A stretch of 64,000 nucleotides of DNA from positions 248,001 to 312,000 of the forward strand of contig JAUSJA010000026.1 in NCBI GenBank assembly GCA_030647905.1. The letters run 5' to 3'. Source of the DNA: Gemmatimonadaceae bacterium (lineage in GTDB: Bacteria; Gemmatimonadota; Gemmatimonadetes; Gemmatimonadales; Gemmatimonadaceae). Below are positions 40,711 through 50,144 of the stretch, in pieces. Under the pieces are notes generated by a model. It ran no database searches. It saw only the letters and a list, made by a program, of their open reading frames with translations, and was not told the origin of the DNA. The translations under genes were made by a program, and so were the position numbers. The number at the start of each line of letters is the position of its first letter. The stretch's first letter is position 1.

Positions 40711-40837
40711 TTTTCTAGAGGCCTCCAGTGCCGTACTAGTTACAAACTGGTTGAGGGCTTTGGCGCTCACGAGGGCCCTCGTGAGATGTTGTGAATTTAT
40801 TCACAAAGCGCGGGGAAATCAACGAGAAACAGCGGCC

Positions 40838-41159
40838 GCGTAGTGGGTCAGTTTCGAGTTGGCAGGATGGAGGCGAGCCGCCCGGCGTGCCACGGAGACA
40901 CGAAGACACGGTGAAAAACGCCTCAATCTTCGTATGTCGATTCCAGCAATCCCGGTCCAGGATGCCGATGCACTTCTATCGCAGCGCCGATAATACGTTC
41001 CGTGAGGCTCTCAGTCTCCTTATGGCTCAGGCTCATGCTCAATGGAGGCCCTCAGCACCGCACTATGCGTGGTCCCGCAGTTCCCCCAACAACCGTTTTC
41101 CTCCGTGTGCTTCGTGTCTTGTGGCAAGTGCAGAGACATGGCTAAACTGACCCACTACC
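40838..41159. mobile_element. MITE-like element, 322 bp, with terminal inverted repeats and 8-bp target duplication
   Basis: A 15-bp perfect terminal inverted repeat (GTAGTGGGTCAGTTT at 40840-40854, its complement at 41144-41158) continues inward imperfectly: TGCCACGGAGACACGAAG (from 40888) matches the complement of 41103-41126 with few changes. The element is bracketed by the direct repeat CAGCGGCC (40830-40837 and 41160-41167), as left by an insertion. No transposase is encoded; a 119-codon open frame inside resembles nothing. It sits in the intergenic region 40711-41202, upstream of the cupredoxin gene and downstream of the M16 pair. Other copies in the genome are expected but cannot be seen here. 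Confidence 0.75.
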
Positions 41160-41202
41160 CAGCGGCCATGCGTCACGATCTGTGAATCCGTAACTTCGCG
41201 GG

Positions 41203-42468
41203 CTAGAACAACGTGATCAGGTCCCGCCGAAGCCGTGATGGATCGCCGACGTAGGCAAATCGGATTCCTTTCATGTACCTCCGCGCCACGCGACGGACTG
41301 CTTCCGGCGTGACACTTCTCAGCTCGTCGACGAACTTCTCCGCAAGCCTGTAATCGCCGCGATACAGTTGCGCTCGCGCCAGAAAGCTGGCCTGGGCATC
41401 GTTAGTCTCGTTGTCCAGGAAATACTCGGTCAGAAACTGCTGCTCGAGCCGTTCCAGTCCGCCGGGATCGAGCAAACCCTCCTGGAGCTCACGCACAGCG
41501 CTGTACATGAGCTTGAGCGTCGTGTCAGGTACGGTTGTCGAAACGTAAAGGCCGCCCGCGCTCGCCGCGCGATCGAGGAAAGGTGCGTGAACATCGTACG
41601 TCAGGTTCTGTCTCGTGCGAATCTCGGAGAACATTCTCCCCGTCAACACAGACGTCGCGATTCGCAGCGCCTGGTAATCCTCGCTGTTGGCAAGCGGACC
41701 GCTGTAGTAGCCGACGATGTAGTTCGTTGGCAGGACCCGCTGCTCGACTACGACAGCTGCCTTTCCTTCCGGAAGGCGCGGCGGTGGCGTCCATATGTAG
41801 CTCCCCTGCGGCATGGTTGACAGCGTTCCCCGCACGAGTTTTTCGACATGCGCGCGATCGATGTTGCCGACCACCACCAGAAGCATCCGTGATTTCACGA
41901 ACTGGCTCGTGTGATATTCACGCAGGGATCTGGCGTCGAGCGAAGAGATCGACGCCTCTGTTCCAATGACGGGAATTCCGTAGGGATGTCCGGTAAAAGC
42001 GATGCTGTCGGCCAGGTATTCGGCGAGCGCGTCGGGGTCGTCGCGCCTCTGCCGGATCCCGGAGACGAACTGGGTCTTGATGAGCGCGACGTCTTCCGGA
42101 GCCAGTGTCGGCCGCATCACCCTGTCGGCGAAAACTGCCCAGGTCGAGTCAAGCACTTCACTGGTGCCGCGAAGACCGAACATCGTCCAGTCGTCGCCTG
42201 GCACTGTCACGATCTCGCTCCCGAGCCGGGACATCTTCCGGCGCAGCTCAGCTCTCGGATAGTTCTTCGTGCCGCGATCGGACACCTCAAGCAGCAGTGC
42301 CTCGATCCCGGCGTTCGAAGCTGTGACCTGCCGTGAACCGCCGAGCAGATACAGGTTCGCCGCCACTACATTGTTAGCGTCGCTCTGTCTGAGAATGACC
42401 TTGATTCCGCCGACGTCAAAGCTCGTCGTCAGGATTGTTATCGCGACGGCCAGTGGGAGAAGCATCAT
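41203..42468 (-). CDS. M16-family peptidase-like protein, non-catalytic partner
   Basis: 421 residues with a signal peptide (MMLLPLAVAITILTT). The fold follows M16 (pitrilysin) proteins, with YGIPVIGTEASI and FVKSRMLLVVVGNI, but the zinc motif HxxEH is missing from the expected place (GIEALLLEVSDRG). It overlaps the gene before it by 4 bases; that gene has the motif. The two probably form a heterodimer in the periplasm like other paired M16 proteins. Confidence 0.85.
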   Translation of the reverse strand: MMLLPLAVAITILTTSFDVGGIKVILRQSDANNVVAANLYLLGGSRQVTASNAGIEALLLEVSDRGTKNYPRAELRRKMSRLGSEIVTVPGDDWTMFGLRGTSEVLDSTWAVFADRVMRPTLAPEDVALIKTQFVSGIRQRRDDPDALAEYLADSIAFTGHPYGIPVIGTEASISSLDARSLREYHTSQFVKSRMLLVVVGNIDRAHVEKLVRGTLSTMPQGSYIWTPPPRLPEGKAAVVVEQRVLPTNYIVGYYSGPLANSEDYQALRIATSVLTGRMFSEIRTRQNLTYDVHAPFLDRAASAGGLYVSTTVPDTTLKLMYSAVRELQEGLLDPGGLERLEQQFLTEYFLDNETNDAQASFLARAQLYRGDYRLAEKFVDELRSVTPEAVRRVARRYMKGIRFAYVGDPSRLRRDLITLF

Positions 42469-43868
42469 TCTGTTCCCTCGCGCATCAGCTCCATCGTCGT
42501 CAGGTTGATCTGCTGCCTCGCGGCGGGGTCAATCAGCACGCCGGTGATGCGCGGCTTCCCTACTATGTATCTTCTCGCATAAGCGCGAAGATCGGCTGTC
42601 GTCTGCTTCGCCATGTTGTCCACGTATCCCATGTAATATTCGAGGTCGGCCACGCTCCACCAGAACCCGAGCGTGTGCGCAAAGCCCGACGCGCGCTCCC
42701 GGTCAAATGCCGAGGTAACGGCGCGATGCGCTTTCACGGCCTCCAGCTCGCCTGCATCGAAATAGCCGGGATCGTTGAACTTCCTGATCTCCGCTTCCAG
42801 GGCGGCAATCGCTTTCCTCAGATTCCCCGGCGACGTCTGGCCACTGATCGTAATCGGCCCGACATTGTTGAGCGTGTAATAGTTGACACCCATGCTTTGC
42901 CAGAGCCCGCTGTCCACGAGCCGTTGCTGGAAGTTCGACCCGGGATCGTTCAGTACATCCGAGAAGACGTCGGCTGCGTAGGTCGACTTCGGATCTTTGC
43001 CAACGCTCGGCCCCTGCCACTGAAGGAACACGGTAACAGCGCCAACGCCCGCCTCGACGACAACGGCCTCGTTCTTCGTCAGCGCCGGGATCGGAGGAAC
43101 TGGGTCTGCGACGAATGGATCTGGTCCTCTCTTCCACCCGTTCAGCTCTCGCTCAGCCGTGGCGAATACCCGCGAGGCATCCACGTCACCTGAAACGATC
43201 AGCGCAGAGTTGTTCGGTACATAGTACTTACGTTGTATCGCCCGCATCTTTTCCGGCGTCGTCGTTAGAATGACCTGACGGTCTCCGATGATGTTCTTCC
43301 GGCTGAAGTTGCCTGGGTAGAGCAGCCTGTCCATCTCCTGGTTCAGCTGAAAGAACGGGCTCGATTCGTTGCGATCGTATTCGCCTATCACGACCTGGCG
43401 CTCTCGCTCGAGCTCGTCCTGCCGGAAGAGCGGCGAGAGGAGCGCCGCCGAGAGAAAACGGATGCCCGCATCGAGGCTGTCCGTGGACACCGTCAGGTAG
43501 TAGTTGACTCGCTCTTCGGCAGTGGTTCCGTTGAAGACCGCCCCCAGGTCACCGGCCTGCCCGACGAAGGCTTCCGGATCGGGATACTTCGAGTTCGCGC
43601 GGAAGAACATGTGCTCGTACATGTGCGCGAGTCCGGCATACTCCGGAGTCTGCGTAAACGAGCCGTTCCTGACGTCCACTTCGATCGTCGCGAGCGGAAC
43701 TCCGTGGTTCTCCACGACTATGACCTCGAGTCCGTTGGAAAGAACCTTTCGCTTGATGATTTTCTCGAGCTCCGCCCGCTGAGCCGTGAGCAGTGACGGC
43801 ACAAGGAGCGAGCCCAGAATCATCAGCAGAGTGGCGAGCCGGGCACGAGTGCGATTTCTTTGTGACAT
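42465..43868 (-). CDS. M16-family zinc peptidase, catalytic partner
   Basis: 467 residues from the ATG at 43868, with signal peptide ending LLTAQ. The inverted zinc motif is HMYEHMFF (HxxEH, about residue 81), with the third ligand Glu expected in TAEERVNYYL. A second M16 domain follows. It should degrade peptides in the periplasm together with the inactive partner encoded by the next gene. Confidence 0.9.
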   Translation of the reverse strand: MSQRNRTRARLATLLMILGSLLVPSLLTAQRAELEKIIKRKVLSNGLEVIVVENHGVPLATIEVDVRNGSFTQTPEYAGLAHMYEHMFFRANSKYPDPEAFVGQAGDLGAVFNGTTAEERVNYYLTVSTDSLDAGIRFLSAALLSPLFRQDELERERQVVIGEYDRNESSPFFQLNQEMDRLLYPGNFSRKNIIGDRQVILTTTPEKMRAIQRKYYVPNNSALIVSGDVDASRVFATAERELNGWKRGPDPFVADPVPPIPALTKNEAVVVEAGVGAVTVFLQWQGPSVGKDPKSTYAADVFSDVLNDPGSNFQQRLVDSGLWQSMGVNYYTLNNVGPITISGQTSPGNLRKAIAALEAEIRKFNDPGYFDAGELEAVKAHRAVTSAFDRERASGFAHTLGFWWSVADLEYYMGYVDNMAKQTTADLRAYARRYIVGKPRITGVLIDPAARQQINLTTMELMREGTE

Positions 43869-43888
43869 GTTGGTCAACAAGGGTCTCG

Positions 43889-44824
43889 ATGATTGATGCT
43901 TACGAAATATTAGCCGCTCGGCTGAAGCAGTCACAGCTCAGCCGGGATGAGCCGTTAGCCCAATACACCACTTTCCGTATTGGCGGTCCGGCCGATCTCT
44001 TCTATTTCACTCAAACTGCCGAAGATCTCGCCACCGCTGTTCTCGCAGCACGTGAACTGTCCGTCCCCTGGTTTGTGCTCGGCCTCGGCGCGAACATACT
44101 CATCGGCGACAAGGGGTTCCGCGGACTGATCATCCGGAATCAGGCTGGCCACTTCACGTTTTCCGATGACGGTATGCTGTGGGTAGAGAGCGGGGCCGTC
44201 GTGGCCGACCTGATACCCGAAGCCGTAGAGCGTGGCTGGTCGGGCCTCGAGCATTACGTCGGAATTCCGAGCACAGTCGGTGGTGCCGTCTGGCAGAATC
44301 TGCACTTCCTCGAGCCCGAGCCGGAACGTAAGAGAACCATGTTTATCGCTGACGTATTCAGCTCGTGCGACCTGCTGACCGAGGAAGGCGAGCGGAAGAC
44401 CGTGGACAGCGAATACATGCAGTTCGGCTACGACACGAGCGTTCTGCACCACCGGAGGGACGTCGCGCTTGCCGTCACTTTCCAGCTTCAACGCGGGGAC
44501 ACGGCAGTGATGCACCGCATCATGCAGGAAAACCTGAGCTGGCGCGGCGCACGCCATCCCTGGCTCCAGTTCCATCCCAGCGCCGGATCCATATTCAAAA
44601 AGATCGAAGGGATGGGTGCCGGCCGTCTGATAGACCAGTGCGGGCTCAAGGGACTTCGTCAGGGCGATGCCCAGATCTCGCACATTCATGCCAACATCAT
44701 GGTCAACCTGGGCAAGGCGACAGCACGGGATGTGCGAGAGCTGATCACGATTGCACAGGATGCGGTGGAAGGAAAATTCGGAGTGCGACTGGAGCCGGAG
44801 ATCAGCTTTATCGGCGAGTTCTAA
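43889..44824 (+). CDS. murB: UDP-N-acetylenolpyruvoylglucosamine reductase
   Basis: 311 residues from the ATG at 43889. MurB reduces the enolpyruvyl group in peptidoglycan precursor synthesis with NADPH and FAD. The FAD motif YTTFRIGGPADLFY is at residue 27, then LGLGANILIGDKGFRGLII, YVGIPSTVGGA, and the catalytic Ser in AGSIFKK and Glu near EPEISFIG. The gene starts 20 bases after the divergent M16 gene and overlaps the convergent ABC-F gene by 4 bases. It is an orphan murB, with no other mur gene nearby. Confidence 0.95.
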   Translation: MIDAYEILAARLKQSQLSRDEPLAQYTTFRIGGPADLFYFTQTAEDLATAVLAARELSVPWFVLGLGANILIGDKGFRGLIIRNQAGHFTFSDDGMLWVESGAVVADLIPEAVERGWSGLEHYVGIPSTVGGAVWQNLHFLEPEPERKRTMFIADVFSSCDLLTEEGERKTVDSEYMQFGYDTSVLHHRRDVALAVTFQLQRGDTAVMHRIMQENLSWRGARHPWLQFHPSAGSIFKKIEGMGAGRLIDQCGLKGLRQGDAQISHIHANIMVNLGKATARDVRELITIAQDAVEGKFGVRLEPEISFIGEF

Positions 44825-46776
44825 CGAGCGGACGAGGCAGACGCCTCGACTGCTTCCGTAGCTACCGTCCATTCCTCGATAGCCTGATCCAGCCTGCTCT
44901 TGAGCCGCTCCAGCTCACTGCCGGACTTAAGCGCGCGCCGTTGTCCATCATCTGTAGTGTAGAGTTCCGGGTTGGCGAGAGTCGAGCTCAGTGCTGCAAT
45001 TTTCGCTTCGAGCTCGGCGACCGTGCGTTCAGCATCGTCGGCCCTTTTTCTGGCATTACGGGTGGCGTTCCGCTGCTTGTTCTTGTCGTCGTCCCGGCGC
45101 TTGGTCTTCTGCCTCTCGTGCACGCGGCGGAGCGCTTCCTCCTCAGCCGCATTGACCGCCGCGGCATGAGCGCGTTCCTGGCTCACAATTTCCCATTCAG
45201 CGAATGTCCCCGGGAAGTCGGTGATGCGGCGATCATGCAGGACCCATACACGATCTACCAGCACACGTAGCAGCTCGCGGTCGTGGCTCACCAGCAGAAC
45301 CGTCCCGTCGTAGTCCTGGAGCGCGTCCTCCAGCGCTTCGATCGATTCAACGTCGAGATGGTTGGTCGGCTCGTCGAGTATGAGAAGGTTCGCCCGCGCG
45401 AGGACGATCATCGCCAATCCTACACGCGCTCGCTCTCCACCCGACATGCTGGCTGCAATCCGCTGCACCTCATCTCCGAAGAATCCGAAACGGGCGAGAT
45501 GGCTTTGCACCTGCCTGCGTTCCCACAGTGGTCTGATGTCGGCAATCACTTCGTACAGCGATTTGTCGAGTGGAACCTGACCCAGGTCCTGACGATAGTA
45601 GGCCGCCTTGATCGATCCTCCCAGCCGGAGCTCACCACCAAGCAGCTCATGCTCGCCGAGCAACGCACGAAGGAGTGTAGACTTCCCGGCACCGTTGAGT
45701 CCGAGAAGGCCCACGATCTCACCCCGTTTGAGTGCCGTGCTGAAATCCTCGATCAGAACTCGGTCACCTACTCCAATTGACAGATGATCAGCAATCACGA
45801 CCTGGTCACCGCCGCGGTTGGCGACGTCGAGCCGGAGCGCCATAGATCCATCCAACCCCAGTGGTGCACCCAGCCGTGGTAACCGGGAAAGAAGTTTTCT
45901 CCGCCCTTTTGCCTGTCGTGAGTTCTGTCCGGCGAGGTTGCGCCTGACGTAATCTTCCTGGCCGGCGATGAATCTCTGCTGCTTCTCGAACGCCCTTTGT
46001 TGTGTGAGCCGCTTTTCTTCGCGCTGTTTGACGAACGATTCGTATCCGCCGCCGTACGCAAACGCGGAATCCCCTTCAAAATGCAGTACATGATCCACGA
46101 CGTTCGCGAGGAATGCGCGATCGTGGCTTATCAGAAGGAGCGTCTTGTCCGTGGACTGGAGATAGCTCTCGAGCCACTGCGTCGTGTCGAGGTCGAGGTG
46201 GTTCGTCGGCTCATCCAGCAGCAGCACGTCGGCTGGACTGACCAGCTGTCGCGCGACACCTAGACGGCCGCGCTCACCGCCACTGAGTTGTGACAGCGGA
46301 CGTGTTCGTGCTTCGGCTGGATCAAACCCCAGTCCGTGCAACACCGCATCAACTCGTGGCGCGAAAGTGTAGCCTCCTTCCCGCTCGAAGCGCTCAAGAT
46401 CGCGATCATAGCGCGCGAGCATCGCCGGCGTCGAGGCTTCACCCAGCTCACCGATCTTCACCGCCTGTTCGCCAAGGGATTGCTCGAGTGCCAGGAGATC
46501 TGCGAACTGCCCGGCGGCAGCTTCCCATACGGTCGCCGCGGTTCCGAAATCGCGATGCTGCTCAAGCAGCGACACGCGAAGTCCGGGTTGCTTCGCGACA
46601 CTGCCGACACTTGGCTCCTGTTCTCCGGTGATCAGCCTGAACAGCGTGGTTTTGCCAGTTCCGTTTCGGCCGATGATTCCCCAGCGATCACCCCTGCTCG
46701 CCGTGAAAGTAATGTCGCGAAAAAGTGTCGTCGCGCCGAACTGAACCGCGGCCCCGGAAACCGATATCTGCGTCAA
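44821..46776 (-). CDS. ABC-F family ATPase
   Basis: 651 residues from a TTG at 46776 that overlaps the upstream stop (TTGA). Two ABC cassettes, with Walker A GRNGTGKTT and GLNGAGKST, signatures SGGERGRLGVARQ and MSGGERARVGLAM, and the ABC-F hallmark DEPTNHLD in both. A linker and a C-terminal charged coiled coil (about 545-640) follow. ABC-F proteins act on ribosomes, restoring translation or giving antibiotic resistance. The subfamily (EttA, Uup and others) is not resolved; the C-terminal coiled coil is Uup-like. Confidence 0.92.
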   Translation of the reverse strand: MTQISVSGAAVQFGATTLFRDITFTASRGDRWGIIGRNGTGKTTLFRLITGEQEPSVGSVAKQPGLRVSLLEQHRDFGTAATVWEAAAGQFADLLALEQSLGEQAVKIGELGEASTPAMLARYDRDLERFEREGGYTFAPRVDAVLHGLGFDPAEARTRPLSQLSGGERGRLGVARQLVSPADVLLLDEPTNHLDLDTTQWLESYLQSTDKTLLLISHDRAFLANVVDHVLHFEGDSAFAYGGGYESFVKQREEKRLTQQRAFEKQQRFIAGQEDYVRRNLAGQNSRQAKGRRKLLSRLPRLGAPLGLDGSMALRLDVANRGGDQVVIADHLSIGVGDRVLIEDFSTALKRGEIVGLLGLNGAGKSTLLRALLGEHELLGGELRLGGSIKAAYYRQDLGQVPLDKSLYEVIADIRPLWERRQVQSHLARFGFFGDEVQRIAASMSGGERARVGLAMIVLARANLLILDEPTNHLDVESIEALEDALQDYDGTVLLVSHDRELLRVLVDRVWVLHDRRITDFPGTFAEWEIVSQERAHAAAVNAAEEEALRRVHERQKTKRRDDDKNKQRNATRNARKRADDAERTVAELEAKIAALSSTLANPELYTTDDGQRRALKSGSELERLKSRLDQAIEEWTVATEAVEASASSAR

Positions 46777-47867
46777 TCGCGGATTGCCGCCTCGCACGCG
46801 GAAAAGCAACCTTCAAGAGTGGACACAGTATGGTCTCCCATGTGCCCTATCCTGAATGTCGAGTCACTGAGCTTGCCGTAGCCGCCACCCACTTGAATCC
46901 CGTACGCTTTCACTTTCCCGACGAAGGCCTTGGCGTTTACTGCAGCCGGCAGACGAATGGTGGAAACGGTAGGAGACCTCGATCCGATGCTCACTATGTT
47001 TTCCCAGTTTATGCCTAGCCGGTTCGAACTCTCCGTGAGCCAATTGTCGGTGGCGGTTGCCATCAGGTCATGGCGGGCCCAGCGATTCTTGATTCCTTCG
47101 CGGTGGATTCCGTCCAGCTGGACATCGAGCGCGTAGAGAAGAGAGAAGGCGGGAGTAGCAGGGACCTGGTTCGCGCGGGCGAAGCGATCCATCTCGACAA
47201 TGTCGAAATAGACTCCGCGTCCCTCAGCCTGATTGGCGAGAGCCACCATCTCGTCCGACGCGACCGCGAAAGCCAGCCCCGGTGGCAGGGCAAGGGCCTT
47301 CTGTGATCCGGTTAGAACATAATCTAATTTCCATTCGTCGAACCTCAGTTCGGCGCCACCCACCCCGCTGACACTGTCTATCATGCACAACACACTCCGC
47401 GAATGGGCCACGTCCGAAAGTGCTCGAACAGGATTCAACGCCCCTGTCGAAGTTTCCGAGTGTCCGACGGTGATCGCACGATAGTTTCGCCTTCCAAGAT
47501 TTTCGTCCAGACGCTCAGGAGAGTGCACCGATCCCCACGGTACCTCGTAACGATCCACCTCGCGCCCGCACATCTCCGCGATATGAGCGAACCGTTCGGA
47601 GAAAGCGCCGTTCACGAGGCTGAGGATCGGGCCAGGAGGCAGCGCACGTATTGCGGCTTCCATCAGGCCCGTTCCCGACGAAGCGGCAATGAACACGGGA
47701 CGGGTGGTCAGAAAGACCCCCCGAAGTCCTTCTTGGAGCCTCGTGAAGAGGGTTTCGAACTCCGCACTTCGATGCGGTATCATGGGGCCGAGCATCGCCG
47801 CCAAAACCTCGGGGCGAACCTCTGTCGGCCCAGGAAGGAAGAACGTCCCGAACTGCGGCTGGGTAGG
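46773..47867 (-). CDS. Class V aminotransferase (alanine-glyoxylate / serine-pyruvate type)
   Basis: 364 residues from the ATG at 47867. Fold-type I PLP enzyme: FFLPGPTEVRPEVL, HRSAEFETLF, ETSTGALNPV, and the PLP Lys in TGSQKALALPPGLAF (about residue 188). It may transfer amino groups between serine or alanine and glyoxylate or pyruvate, possibly replacing SerC in serine synthesis. The ABC-F gene follows with a 4-base overlap. Exact substrates are open. Confidence 0.9.
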   Translation of the reverse strand, partial: PTQPQFGTFFLPGPTEVRPEVLAAMLGPMIPHRSAEFETLFTRLQEGLRGVFLTTRPVFIAASSGTGLMEAAIRALPPGPILSLVNGAFSERFAHIAEMCGREVDRYEVPWGSVHSPERLDENLGRRNYRAITVGHSETSTGALNPVRALSDVAHSRSVLCMIDSVSGVGGAELRFDEWKLDYVLTGSQKALALPPGLAFAVASDEMVALANQAEGRGVYFDIVEMDRFARANQVPATPAFSLLYALDVQLDGIHREGIKNRWARHDLMATATDNWLTESSNRLGINWENIVSIGSRSPTVSTIRLPAAVNAKAFVGKVKAYGIQVGGGYGKLSDSTFRIGHMGDHTVSTLEGCFSACEAAIRD

Positions 47868-47913
47868 CATGCTCCAACCTAGCGCGGATGTGCCGCTTTC
47901 CAAACGACCGGAC

Positions 47914-48261
47914 TTATTTTCCAGCCCAATCCTTCCACACTGATTCGGCCAGCCCGATTGTCAGCTGATTGCCGTTCCGAACGAGCGGAACCTTCAGTAG
48001 CAGTGGCTCCTCCGACAATTTCCCGAGCCAGCTCTCATCCGACATTCGCGCATGCCTGAGTCCAAGACCCTGGAACGTGGTGGACTCGACATCTATGAGC
48101 GCTTCCACGCCGAATTTCTGCGCAAATCGCCTCAGCTCGCCCAGTGAAGCCGCTCGCTCGTTGAGATCTACGAAGTGAGTCTTGATCCGTCGCTCGGAGA
48201 AAAAACGCAGGGCCTTCCGGGTATCGGCACTCTTCCGCACACCAAAAATCTGTACTTCCAT
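47914..48261 (-). CDS. ArsC/Spx-family protein lacking the active Cys
   Basis: 115 residues with the ArsC-like thioredoxin fold: FGVRKSADTRKALRFFSERR, VDLNERAASLGELRRFA, and LLLKVPLVRNGNQLTIG. In family members the first helix starts with Cys (ArsC, Spx CxxC); here the corresponding segment is GVRKSAD with no cysteine, and the whole protein has none. Arsenate reduction is therefore excluded. A role like that of YffB-type proteins or a regulatory one is possible. Confidence 0.82.
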   Translation of the reverse strand: MEVQIFGVRKSADTRKALRFFSERRIKTHFVDLNERAASLGELRRFAQKFGVEALIDVESTTFQGLGLRHARMSDESWLGKLSEEPLLLKVPLVRNGNQLTIGLAESVWKDWAGK

Positions 48262-48358
48262 TGTAATTTCAGAGTGAAGGCTGTGAAGTTGATGTACAAT
48301 TCAGCTCTCGGATTCCGTTCATTTGTCCGACTCCCAACTCCCGTTCCCAAACCCATCC

Positions 48359-49215
48359 ATGTTTGAAGCAGCCTGGTGGCTGCCCGGTGCACACACACAG
48401 ACCCTCTAGGGAAAATTCTTCCGGCGACGATACCTGCACCACACCCGCGTGGAAAGGCTCGACACCCCAGACGGCGACTTTCTGGACATCCATCACCTCG
48501 ATGCCCCTCATGGAGCCCCAACCCTCGTCGTCCTCCATGGGCTCGAAGGCACGATCCGCTCCCATTATATCCAGGCGTTGCTCGTCGAAGCCAGCCGGCG
48601 GGGATGGCGGGTCTCGGTTCTCATGTTCAGATCGTGCGGGGAAGAGCCCAACCGTGTCCGGCGATTCTATCACTCCGGTGAGACGACCGATCTCGCATTT
48701 GCGCTTCGGCACATTCGCGGCGCTTTCCCCGAAACGTCGCTTTTGCTTACCGGAATTTCACTTGGCGGCAACGTTCTCCTCAAATACCTTGGCGAGCTCG
48801 GCAAAGAGGTTCCCCGCGAGATCAGAGGAGCGGTAGCCGTATCCGTTTCCTTCGATCTGGGCCGTGCCTCGAGATACATCGACAGGGGATTCTCGAAGCT
48901 CTATCAGCGGAGCTTCATCTGCTCGCTCAGACGGAAAGCAAACGCAAAGCTCAAGATCTTTCCGGATCTGGTATCGAGAGATGCCCTCCAGTCGGCAGCC
49001 ACGATGTTTGACTTCGACAACTGCTTCACTGCTCCCGTTCATGGCTTTCGCAACGCCGAGGACTATTACACACGCTCAAGCTGGATTTCACGTTGCATGG
49101 AGGTCACGTCGGATTTGTCGGGGGGCACAATCCGTTCGATCCCTTCTACTACATGGAAAGACACGCGGGTGATTTTCTTGCACGACAACTGCAGCTGAAA
49201 CCGATCGATACCTGA
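48359..49215 (+). pseudogene. YheT-like alpha/beta hydrolase, broken by amber codon and a downstream frameshift
   Basis: The N-terminus begins at 48359 (FEAAWWLPGAHTQTL) and meets TAG at 48407-48409 exactly where family members have Trp before GKFFRRRY. The frame continues after the stop as a normal YheT-type hydrolase (VLHGLEGTIRSHY, nucleophile GISLGGNVLLKYLGE, FDFDNCFTAPVHGF, YYTR). Near 49078 about 40 residues with the acid residue are missing and the sequence continues in another frame as LDFTLHGGHVGFVGG, which holds the catalytic His, to TGA at 49213-49215. A shortened product from the GTG at 48449 would lack the acid and the His. The gene is therefore inactive. Confidence 0.9.
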
Positions 49216-49238
49216 CCCCGGCCTTGGAGACACTACCG

Positions 49239-50138
49239 ATGCACGAGCGAAATCTTCGACATATCCCGTTGCTCATAATTGCCATCCTGGCCGCATGCAC
49301 GACAACTACCCGCATGAGCGGTGGTGATGAGCATTCGGGCCACGATTCGGTTTCGCCGTCGGGGTCAGTCTCTGTTGCGACCAGTTCCGGCTTACCGGCC
49401 GACGCAGAGAGTGCGCGAGCTCGTCTCGAGACGTCGTCCCGGCACGGAGAGTGGGTCATGATTTCCGCAGGGATGGACAGTGTTCGTGCATGGATTGTGT
49501 ATCCCGAGCGAAAGACCAAGGCTCCGGTCGTTGTGGTCGTGCATGAGATCTATGGCCTTACGCCATGGGTTCGGTCGATCGCGGATCAGCTCGCAGCCGA
49601 AGGGTTCATCGCCATTGCACCTGATCTGCTGACCACGAAAAATCTTCCAAACGCCACTGACAGCGTTCCCAGCCAGCTTGCCACCGCGGCGATCAAAACG
49701 CTCGACCCTGCGGATGTTCATCGGCAGATCAGCGCAGCGGCCAGGTACGGCATGGCGCTGCCCTCTGCGCTCCCCCGCTACGGCATCGTAGGATACTGCT
49801 GGGGTGGAGGCGTCTCCTTCGAGCACGCGGTTCGCTCGCCTGACCTTGGCGCAGCTGTGGTTTATTACGGAACGTCGCCAAAGAGCGAAACGCTTTCGTC
49901 CATCAAGGCTCCGGTGCTTGGGCTCTACGGAGAAAACGACGCGCGTGTGAACGCCACCATCTCACCCGTGGACTCTGTCATGACCACGCTTCGAAAAACG
50001 TATACACACAATATCTACGAAGGCGCAGGCCATGGCTTTCTGCGGCAGCAGAACGGGCAGAACGGAGCCAATCTCGCCGCAACCCAGCAGGCATGGCCGG
50101 CTACCGTTGCCTGGTTCCGCCGCTATCTCGGTGCCTGA
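49239..50138 (+). CDS. Dienelactone-hydrolase-family lipoprotein
   Basis: 299 residues from the ATG at 49239, with GGAG nearby upstream. Lipobox AILAAC after a hydrophobic stretch anchors it in a membrane. The fold has VVHEIYGLTPWVR, the nucleophile Cys in GYCWGGG, Asp in YGENDARV, and His in GAGHGFLR, the triad of dienelactone hydrolases. The substrate here is unlikely to be an aromatic lactone, as no catabolic genes are nearby. The next gene follows 6 bases later. Confidence 0.9.
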   Translation: MHERNLRHIPLLIIAILAACTTTTRMSGGDEHSGHDSVSPSGSVSVATSSGLPADAESARARLETSSRHGEWVMISAGMDSVRAWIVYPERKTKAPVVVVVHEIYGLTPWVRSIADQLAAEGFIAIAPDLLTTKNLPNATDSVPSQLATAAIKTLDPADVHRQISAAARYGMALPSALPRYGIVGYCWGGGVSFEHAVRSPDLGAAVVYYGTSPKSETLSSIKAPVLGLYGENDARVNATISPVDSVMTTLRKTYTHNIYEGAGHGFLRQQNGQNGANLAATQQAWPATVAWFRRYLGA

Positions 50139-50144
50139 TTACAG

